64,000 nucleotides of DNA from Streptomyces rishiriensis (lineage in GTDB: Bacteria; Actinomycetota; Actinomycetes; Streptomycetales; Streptomycetaceae), in contig NZ_BEWA01000015.1 in the NCBI RefSeq assembly GCF_003112535.1, positions 62,001 to 126,000 on the forward strand, in the 5' to 3' direction. The notes under the pieces are model-generated. The model saw only the letters and a list, made by a program, of their open reading frames with translations. It was not told the DNA's origin and ran no database searches. Numbering within the stretch: position 1 is the first letter of the stretch; each line of letters begins with the position of its first letter. Below are positions 58,452 to 64,000 of this stretch, piece after piece. The translations under genes were made by a program, and so were the position numbers.

Positions 58452-59537
58452 ATGCCGCAGGAAGTGCGCGGGGTGATCGCGCCGGGCCGGGACGAGCCGG
58501 TGCGCGTGGAGATGATCGTGATCCCGGACCCCGGTCCGGGCGAGGCCGTGGTGAAGATCCAGGCCTGCGGGGTCTGTCATACGGACCTGCACTACAAGCA
58601 GGGCGGGATCAACGACGAGTTCCCCTTCCTGCTCGGCCACGAGGCGGCCGGCGTCGTGGAGTCGGTGGGCGAGGGCGTCACGGACGTCGCGCCCGGTGAC
58701 TTCGTCATCCTGAACTGGCGGGCCGTGTGCGGGCGGTGCCGGGCCTGTCTGCGCGGGCGCCCCTGGTACTGCTTCGACACCCACAACGCCGAGCAGCGGA
58801 TGACCCTCACCGACGGCACGGAACTCTCCCCGGCTCTGGGCATCGGCGCGTTCGCGGAGAAGACGCTGGTCGCGGCCGGACAGTGCACCAAGGTCGACGC
58901 GTCGGTGTCGCCGGCGGTCGCGGGTCTGCTGGGCTGCGGGGTCATGGCGGGCATCGGCGCCGCGATCAACACCGGCGCCGTCGGCCGCGGCGACTCGGTC
59001 GCGGTCATCGGCTGCGGCGGCGTCGGGGACGCGGCGATCGCGGGGTCCAGGCTGGCCGGGGCGGCGAAGATCATCGCCGTCGACATCGACGACCGCAAGC
59101 TGGAGACGGCGCGCGGCATGGGCGCCACGCACACCGTGAACTCCAGGGCGACGGACCCGGTGGAGGCGATCCGCGAACTCACCGGCGGGTTCGGCGCGGA
59201 CGTGGTGATCGAGGCGGTCGGCCGCCCGGAGACGTACCGGCAGGCGTTCTACGCCCGCGACCTCGCCGGCACGGTCGTCCTGGTCGGCGTCCCCACGCCG
59301 GAGATGAAGCTCGAACTGCCCCTGCTGGACGTGTTCGGGCGCGGCGGGGCGCTGAAGTCGTCCTGGTACGGCGACTGCCTGCCCTCCCGCGACTTCCCCA
59401 TGCTCATCGACCTCCACCTCCAGGGCCGCCTGGATCTCGGCGCGTTCGTCACCGAGACCATTCAACTGGACGAGATCGAGAAGGCGTTCGAGCGGATGCA
59501 CCACGGGGACGTCCTGCGTTCGGTGGTGGTGCTGTGA
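58452..59537 (+). CDS. mscR: S-(hydroxymethyl)mycothiol dehydrogenase
   Basis: A 361-residue zinc-dependent medium-chain alcohol dehydrogenase, the mycothiol-dependent formaldehyde dehydrogenase (MscR/AdhE2 type). The catalytic zinc ligands lie in CGVCHTDLHY and GHEAAGVVE, structural zinc cysteines in CGRCRACLRGRPWYC, and NAD binding in VAVIGCGGVGDAAIAGSRLAGA with Asp in IAVDIDDRK. It oxidises the mycothiol-formaldehyde adduct to S-formylmycothiol. The ATG has GAAAGAGG ahead. The MBL gene overlaps its stop (TGATG). Confidence 0.92.
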   Translation: MPQEVRGVIAPGRDEPVRVEMIVIPDPGPGEAVVKIQACGVCHTDLHYKQGGINDEFPFLLGHEAAGVVESVGEGVTDVAPGDFVILNWRAVCGRCRACLRGRPWYCFDTHNAEQRMTLTDGTELSPALGIGAFAEKTLVAAGQCTKVDASVSPAVAGLLGCGVMAGIGAAINTGAVGRGDSVAVIGCGGVGDAAIAGSRLAGAAKIIAVDIDDRKLETARGMGATHTVNSRATDPVEAIRELTGGFGADVVIEAVGRPETYRQAFYARDLAGTVVLVGVPTPEMKLELPLLDVFGRGGALKSSWYGDCLPSRDFPMLIDLHLQGRLDLGAFVTETIQLDEIEKAFERMHHGDVLRSVVVL

Positions 59538-60166
59538 TGGCCGCGCGCATCGAACGTCTCGTCACCTCGGGCCAGTTCAGCCTCGACGGCGGCACCTGGG
59601 ACGTGGACAACAACGTGTGGATCGTCGGCGACGACCACGAGGCCGTCGTCATCGACGCCGCCCACGACGCCGCCGCCATCGCCGAGGCCGTCGGCGACCG
59701 GCGGCTGACCGCCGTCGTCTGCACCCACGCCCACAACGACCACGTCGGCGCCGCCCCCGCCCTCGCGGACCTCACGGGCGCGACCATCTGGCTGCACCCC
59801 GACGACCTCCCGCTGTGGAAGCTCACCCACCCCGACCGCGAGCCGGACGCCCACCTCGTCGACGGCCAGGTCATCGAGGCCGCCGGCGCCGACCTCACCG
59901 TCCTGCACACCCCCGGCCACGCGCCCGGCGCGGTGTGCCTGCACGACCCGGGGCTCGGGGTCCTGTTCACCGGCGACACCCTCTTCCGGGGCGGCCCCGG
60001 CGCGACCGGCCGCTCCTACTCCCACTTCCCGACGATCATCACGTCCATCAGGGACCGGCTGCTCGCCCTCCCGCCCGCGACGCGGGTGCTGACCGGGCAC
60101 GGGGACGAGACCACCATCGGAGCCGAGGCGCCCCACCTGGAGGAGTGGATCGCCCGGGGGCACTGA
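59537..60166 (+). CDS. MBL-fold hydrolase, probable S-formylmycothiol hydrolase
   Basis: A 209-residue metallo-beta-lactamase-fold enzyme. The metal-binding THAHNDH motif, the later HTPGHAPG His, the FTGDTLF Asp and the final TGHGDETTIG His are all present, as in glyoxalase II-like hydrolases. It starts one base inside the dehydrogenase stop (TGATG). That coupling suggests it hydrolyses the S-formylmycothiol made by the dehydrogenase, giving formate and regenerating mycothiol. The specific role is inferred from this context. Confidence 0.88.
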   Translation: MAARIERLVTSGQFSLDGGTWDVDNNVWIVGDDHEAVVIDAAHDAAAIAEAVGDRRLTAVVCTHAHNDHVGAAPALADLTGATIWLHPDDLPLWKLTHPDREPDAHLVDGQVIEAAGADLTVLHTPGHAPGAVCLHDPGLGVLFTGDTLFRGGPGATGRSYSHFPTIITSIRDRLLALPPATRVLTGHGDETTIGAEAPHLEEWIARGH

Positions 60167-60296
60167 CGCGCAGACGCCGGCGCGGCTCCACCCGGCCGGG
60201 TGAGAACCGCCGAAAGGCGACAGAGGACGTCCGGCTTTCCCTGGACCATCGAGGCGACACCACTGCCGCGAGGACACGGGAACAGGGAGGCCGGAC

Positions 60297-61211
60297 ATGT
60301 CTGGGCCGCTGGAAGGCAAGGTCGCACTGGTGGCGGGGGCCACCCGGGGCGCGGGACGAGGGATCGCCGTGGAGCTGGGGGCGGCCGGCGCCACCGTGTA
60401 CGTCACCGGACGCACCACCCGCGCCAGGCGCTCGGAGTACGACCGCCCCGAGACCATCGAGGACACCGCCGACCTGGTCACGGAGGCGGGCGGCCGCGGT
60501 ATCGCCGTCCCCACCGACCACCTCGACCCCGTCCGGGTCCGCGACCTCGTGGACCGTGTCGCACGCGAACAGGACCGCCTCGACGTCCTCGTCAACGACA
60601 TCTGGGGGGCCGAGCGCCTCTTCGAGTGGGACACCCCGGTCTGGGAGCACGACCTCGACAACGGGCTGCGGCTGCTCCGCCTCGCCGTGGAGACCCACGC
60701 CGTCACCAGCCACCACGCGCTCCCGCTGCTGCTGCGCCGGCCGGGCGGCCTGGTCGTCGAGATGACCGACGGCACCGCCGAGTACAACCGCGACACCTAC
60801 CGCGTGAACCTCTTCTACGACCTCGCCAAGACGTCCGTCCTGCGCATGGCCTTCGCCCTCGCCCACGAGATCGGACCCCGCGAGGCCACGGCCGTCGCGC
60901 TCACCCCGGGCTGGATGCGCTCGGAGCTGATGCTCGACCAGTTCGGAGTCGGTGAGGACAACTGGCGCGACGCCCTCGGCCGCGTCCCCCACTTCGCCAT
61001 CTCCGAGACGCCCCGCTTCGTCGGCCGGGCCGTCGCCGCCCTCGCCGCCGACCCCGGCGTCGCCCGGTTCAACGGCCAGTCCCTGTCCAGCGGCGGCCTC
61101 GCCCGGGAGTACGGCTTCACGGACCTCGACGGGAGCCGCCCGGACGCCTGGCGCTATCTGGTCGAGGTCCAGGACGCGGGAAAACCGGCGGACACCACCG
61201 GCTACCGCTGA
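60297..61211 (+). CDS. Short-chain dehydrogenase/reductase
   Basis: A 304-residue SDR enzyme. The cofactor loop ATRGAGRGIAVELGAAGATVYVTGR is near the N-terminus (TGxxxGxG-like, with an Arg suggesting NADP), followed by LVNDIWGAE in place of the usual NNAG. The catalytic region has Tyr and Lys in YDLAKTSVLRMAFALAHE, with VVEMTDG before it. The DIWG replacement marks a subfamily common in actinomycetes. The ATG has AGGGAGG ahead. Substrate unknown. Confidence 0.88.
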   Translation: MSGPLEGKVALVAGATRGAGRGIAVELGAAGATVYVTGRTTRARRSEYDRPETIEDTADLVTEAGGRGIAVPTDHLDPVRVRDLVDRVAREQDRLDVLVNDIWGAERLFEWDTPVWEHDLDNGLRLLRLAVETHAVTSHHALPLLLRRPGGLVVEMTDGTAEYNRDTYRVNLFYDLAKTSVLRMAFALAHEIGPREATAVALTPGWMRSELMLDQFGVGEDNWRDALGRVPHFAISETPRFVGRAVAALAADPGVARFNGQSLSSGGLAREYGFTDLDGSRPDAWRYLVEVQDAGKPADTTGYR

Positions 61212-61260
61212 GCTGTCGCCCGCGCGCCGTCCGCCGGGTGAGCATCCGTCACCGCCGCAG

Positions 61261-61333
61261 CGGCCGACCGCCGTCACCGCCGTCACCGCCGGGGCCGCCC
61301 CCGGCGGTGACGGCGGTCGGCCGTAGGCTGCCC
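61261..61333 (+). terminator. Long hairpin after the SDR gene
   Basis: CGGCCGACCGCCGTCACC... at 61261-61282 pairs perfectly over 22 bp with 61312-61333, enclosing a 29-base loop. Part of the arm (CCGTCACCG) is repeated in the loop, allowing alternative pairings. It follows the SDR stop by 50 bases. Confidence 0.65.
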
Positions 61334-61468
61334 GGCGGGCGCGGCCGGGCCGGCGAGCGGCGGTGAAGTTCACCGTTTCGTCACAGCCCGGGCCGGCGTA
61401 CAACCGCCGCCCGCGCAGAGCGGTCTACCACTGTGAGATCGACACACCATGCCAGGGAGAGGGCAGCC

Positions 61469-62164
61469 ATGGGGGACATACGCAGACGAGGGGTCGTCGC
61501 GCTGGGGGTCACCGGACTCGTAGCGCCGCTGACGCTCGCGCTGGGCGCGGCGCCGGCGCAGGCCGCGAGCTGTACGACGCAGGCCGGGCCCTACCAGAAG
61601 CAGGTGGAGAAGTTCCTCGGCCGGCCCGTCGACGGAAAGCAGTCCGGCGCCGACTGCGGCGCCATCCGGGCCTTCCAGAACAAGCACGGCATCTCGCCCG
61701 CCATCGGCTACGCCGGGCCCGTCACCTGGGGCGTGATGGACCTCATGAACAAGCAGAAGGCGGTCGGCAACAAGCCCAACAAGGCGGGCACGTGCCCGAC
61801 CAACAAGGGCCGTATCGCCTGCGTGAACCTCACCCTGCAGATCAGCTGGATCCAGGACGGCAGCAGGCTCGTCTACGGGCCCGTCCCCGTCCGCACCGGC
61901 CGCGACGGGTTCGAGACCCGCACCGGTCTGAAGAAGATCTACTGGCGCCACCTCAACCACGTCTCGAACATCTACAACGTGCCCATGCCGTACAGCCAGT
62001 TCTTCGACGGCGGACAGGCCTTCCACTCGGTCGGCCTGAGCATGTGGAACCCGCCCGGTTCCCACGGCTGCGTCAACATGACGTCGACGACCGCCAAGAA
62101 GTACTGGTCCCTGCTGAAGACCGGCGACGACGTCTTCGTCTACGGCCGCAAGCCGGGCACCTGA
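61469..62164 (+). CDS. L,D-transpeptidase (YkuD) with peptidoglycan-binding domain
   Basis: A 231-residue exported enzyme. A signal peptide (MGDIRRRGVVALGVTGL... to about AQA) leads into a PG_binding_1-like region (about 45-95; QVEKFLGRPVDGKQSGADCGAIRAFQNKHG). The YkuD domain (about 110-228) has the catalytic HSVGLSM...PPGSHGCVNM with Cys201 and His199. It forms 3-3 crosslinks in peptidoglycan. The ATG at 61469 has GGGAGAGG ahead. Two further Cys pairs (SCTTQAG...DCGA, TCPTN...IACVN) may form disulfides. Confidence 0.9.
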   Translation: MGDIRRRGVVALGVTGLVAPLTLALGAAPAQAASCTTQAGPYQKQVEKFLGRPVDGKQSGADCGAIRAFQNKHGISPAIGYAGPVTWGVMDLMNKQKAVGNKPNKAGTCPTNKGRIACVNLTLQISWIQDGSRLVYGPVPVRTGRDGFETRTGLKKIYWRHLNHVSNIYNVPMPYSQFFDGGQAFHSVGLSMWNPPGSHGCVNMTSTTAKKYWSLLKTGDDVFVYGRKPGT

Positions 62165-62210
62165 GACCGCGCACGCCCCTGAGGCGGCCGGGCGCCCGGC
62201 GTCCCGCGCG

Positions 62211-63413
62211 TCACGCCTCGGGGGCGTCCCCGAAGTCGGGTATGTCCAGCCGTGTTCCGCCCTGTCGTGCGGACTCGTGCGCGACGATGCCCGGCAGGGT
62301 GTAGCGGGCCGCGACCCAGGCGTTCACGGACGGCAGCGTGCGCGCGGCGACCGCGGTCACGAAGTCGTCCACCAGGAAGTGATGGCTGCCCTCGTGCCCG
62401 TTGTGCAGCGCGTCGAACTCCCGGGGCAGCCGTGAGCGGTCGTGCACCGGCGCCGAGCCCGAGGTGAAGGCGGCCCGCAGCTCGGGCGCGATGTGCCCCA
62501 GCGACGGGTCGTCGGGGGACAGCGTCGGCTTGGGCTCCAGCAGCTCGCTGATGTCCTTCACACCGTTCTTGTCCTGCCACAGCGCCACCGTCGCGAGCTG
62601 CTCCATGCTCGCCTCCGTGCCGAAGAAGCGGAATCGGGACTCGCGGATGTGGGAGGGGTAGCCCACCCGCCGGAACTCGTTCGTGCGGAACGAGCCGCCG
62701 CCCGCCACCTCGAAGAGCGCGGTGGCGTTCGAGAAGTCGTTGCCGAACCGGCTCACCTCCTTGTCGAAGACGCCGTCCCGGCGCTCGTCGACGACGCCGA
62801 TCGCCGACACGCTCACCGCGTGCGTGCGCCAGGCGCCCAGCACCCCGCCCACCGAGTGCGTCGGGTAGAGCAGCGGGGGATAGCTCGCGGTCGCCTTCCA
62901 GTCCTCGCCGCCGCTGTACCGGTACGCGTCGTAGAACCCGAGGTCCATGTCGTGGACGTAGTCGCCCTCCGCGTAGAAGATCCGCCCGAAGGCGCCCTCG
63001 GCGATCTGGTTGCGCGCGTGCACGGTCGCCGGGTTGTACTGGCTCGTCTCGCCCATCATGTACGTGAGCCCGGTCGTTCTGACCGCGTCGATGATCGCCG
63101 CGATCTCCTCCACGCTGATCGCCATGGGGACGGCGGAGTAGACGTGCTTGCCGGCGTTCAGGCCCTCCAGGACCAGCGGACCGTGCGTCCAGCGCTGGGT
63201 GAAGACGGCGACCGCGTCCACCGCGTCCGACTCGAGCATCGCCTCGTACGACGGGAAGACGCCGGTGAGGCCTTCGGCGGCGGCGAGCCGCTCGGCCCGC
63301 TCGGGGAGCAGATCGGTGACGTACACGTCGCCGACGCCGGGATGGGCCAGGAACAACCTGGCGAACTGGCCGGAGAACTGTCCGGCGCCGACGATGCCGA
63401 GGGAGAACGTCAT
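62211..63413 (-). CDS. Gfo/Idh/MocA family oxidoreductase
   Basis: A 400-residue NAD(P)-dependent sugar oxidoreductase. The Rossmann part has LGIVGAGQFSGQFARLFLAH near the start and GKHVYSAVPMAIS (usually GKHVxxEKP). The C-terminal part includes THSVGGVLGAWRTHAV, where a His of the catalytic site is expected. The family acts on myo-inositol, glucose-like sugars or their amino and keto forms. The ATG follows GAAGGACC. It is divergent from the ROK regulator gene, which probably controls it. Confidence 0.88.
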   Translation of the reverse strand: MTFSLGIVGAGQFSGQFARLFLAHPGVGDVYVTDLLPERAERLAAAEGLTGVFPSYEAMLESDAVDAVAVFTQRWTHGPLVLEGLNAGKHVYSAVPMAISVEEIAAIIDAVRTTGLTYMMGETSQYNPATVHARNQIAEGAFGRIFYAEGDYVHDMDLGFYDAYRYSGGEDWKATASYPPLLYPTHSVGGVLGAWRTHAVSVSAIGVVDERRDGVFDKEVSRFGNDFSNATALFEVAGGGSFRTNEFRRVGYPSHIRESRFRFFGTEASMEQLATVALWQDKNGVKDISELLEPKPTLSPDDPSLGHIAPELRAAFTSGSAPVHDRSRLPREFDALHNGHEGSHHFLVDDFVTAVAARTLPSVNAWVAARYTLPGIVAHESARQGGTRLDIPDFGDAPEA

Positions 63414-63467
63414 GGTGCGGGTCCTTCACTGGTCGGGGAACGGGGTGATCCGGCTCGCCACTTACTT

Positions 63468-63555
63468 TTGAGGTGAAAGGATCCAGACCTCAAGAGGCCA
63501 GCCGACGTCACCTTCGATCAGTGTCTGGCACCTATAGTGATCTGGATAGTTCCAG
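63468..63555. promoter_or_regulatory. Operators and promoter between Gfo/Idh/MocA and ROK genes
   Basis: Two inverted repeats, TTGAGGT-N12-ACCTCAA (63468-63493) and CTGGA-TAGT-TCCAG (63542-63555), flank a TATAGT -10-like hexamer (63533-63538). They fit sites for the adjacent ROK repressor controlling both directions; not proven. Confidence 0.5.
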
Positions 63556-63588
63556 TGCGAAAGAAATACGGGCGGGAGCGTGATCCTC

Positions 63589-64000
63589 ATGGCCGCAGGC
63601 GCCGCCAGTTGGCTGCCGCTGAGCGCGGGGGAGCGCTCGGTCGCGATCGAGGTGCTCGTCCACGGACCGCTCTCGCGCACGGATCTGTCGCGGCGGCTGG
63701 GGCTGTCCGCGGGCAGTCTCACCCGGCTGACCAAACCGCTGATCGAGTCGGGTCTGCTGGTCGAGGCGCCCGAGGCCGGCGGCGCGGGCGGAACCCGGCA
63801 GGGTCGTCCCTCGCAGCCGCTCGACGTGGTCGCCGGGGCCCGTTCGTTCCTCGGCTTCAAGATCACCGAGGACACGGTGTACGGCGTCGTCACCACGCTC
63901 AGGAGCGAGGTGATCGCCCGCCGCGACCGCCCGCTCGCCTCGCGCGATCCCGCCGAGGTCGTCGGCGTGCTGGGGGAGACGGCCGACGAACTGGCCCGTG
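63589..64000 (+). CDS. ROK family transcriptional regulator, N-terminal part, cut by window edge
   Basis: Only 137 codons are visible. The N-terminal winged-helix domain reads SVAIEVLVHGPLSRTDLSRRLGLSAGSLTRLTKPLIESGLLVE, typical of ROK/NagC-type sugar repressors, and RPSQPLDVVAGARSFLGFKITEDTVYGVVTTL is the start of the sugar-kinase-like ROK fold. The ATG follows GGGAG with 11-base spacing. The ligand is probably a sugar handled by the divergent oxidoreductase. Confidence 0.88.
   Translation, partial: MAAGAASWLPLSAGERSVAIEVLVHGPLSRTDLSRRLGLSAGSLTRLTKPLIESGLLVEAPEAGGAGGTRQGRPSQPLDVVAGARSFLGFKITEDTVYGVVTTLRSEVIARRDRPLASRDPAEVVGVLGETADELAR

Noticed and set aside
1..64000. CRISPR array, prophage, insertion sequence or integrated element
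   Set aside because: No regularly spaced repeats, transposase, integrase, tRNA-linked direct repeats or phage structural genes were seen.

Overview
The window is a stretch of Streptomyces (or very close actinomycete) chromosome. Signs are the very high G+C, the near-exclusive G/C at third codon positions, GTG/TTG starts, and lineage-typical genes: a Streptomyces subtilisin inhibitor (SSI), mycothiol-dependent formaldehyde oxidation, several SpoIIE-type phosphatases, a CebR box, a DUF4235 protein and NHLM-type peptide export. No rRNA, tRNA, CRISPR array, transposase or integrase was seen, so it looks like ordinary chromosomal territory rather than an inserted element. Both edges cut a gene: a TetR regulator on the left and a ROK regulator on the right.

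Layout. 1-7.8 kb: a DUF1304/TetR operon, a VOC protein, DUF4235, a glutathionyl-hydroquinone-reductase-like enzyme, a CDF metal transporter, a Ddn-like F420 enzyme, a LysE exporter, a CYP105-like P450 with its 3Fe-4S ferredoxin, and a flavoprotein. 7.8-24.4 kb: a phytanoyl-CoA dioxygenase-like enzyme; two paralogous membrane proteins (9.2-11.3 and 20.0-21.6 kb) joining a sigma-like N-terminus, a zinc-finger motif, one membrane helix and an outside ricin lectin; an ion transporter; a PAS/GAF/SpoIIE/HATPase phosphatase; a decayed gene with a hexanucleotide repeat; a GH9 cellulase under a CebR box; a toxin-antitoxin pair with a decayed Fic motif; an FMN hydroxyacid oxidase; and SSI. 24.4-29 kb: a coupled haem-oxygenase-like/CDGSH pair, a Ppx/GppA phosphatase and a drug-efflux MFS protein.

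29-38 kb is the most distinctive part. Four co-directional genes encode a small double-glycine leader peptide, an HlyD-like adaptor, a C39-peptidase ABC exporter and a second NHLM-type ABC protein. The predicted mature peptide is 48 residues, hydrophobic and cysteine-free. It is a two-fold repeat, and no modification enzyme is nearby. A strong hairpin separates the precursor from the exporter genes. Divergent to it is a secreted S1 protease with a calcium-loop-like repeat tail.

38-48.7 kb: two divergent SpoIIE phosphatases, small proteins, a GT2 glycosyltransferase, a metallophosphoesterase, an APH-fold kinase and an XdhC maturation factor. 48.9-55.2 kb is a glycan-degrading locus: a GH5 endoglycosylceramidase-like enzyme, a secreted beta-propeller, a TetR regulator and a GH27 alpha-galactosidase with a ricin domain. 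55.5-64 kb: a SnoaL-like protein, a secreted small protein, an ABC exporter, a formaldehyde-detoxification pair (mycothiol-dependent dehydrogenase plus MBL hydrolase), an SDR enzyme, an L,D-transpeptidase, and a divergent Gfo/Idh/MocA oxidoreductase and ROK regulator.

Gene starts were picked from Shine-Dalgarno spacing, signal-peptide shape and overlaps with neighbours. Functions rest on motifs read by eye; no database search was possible.
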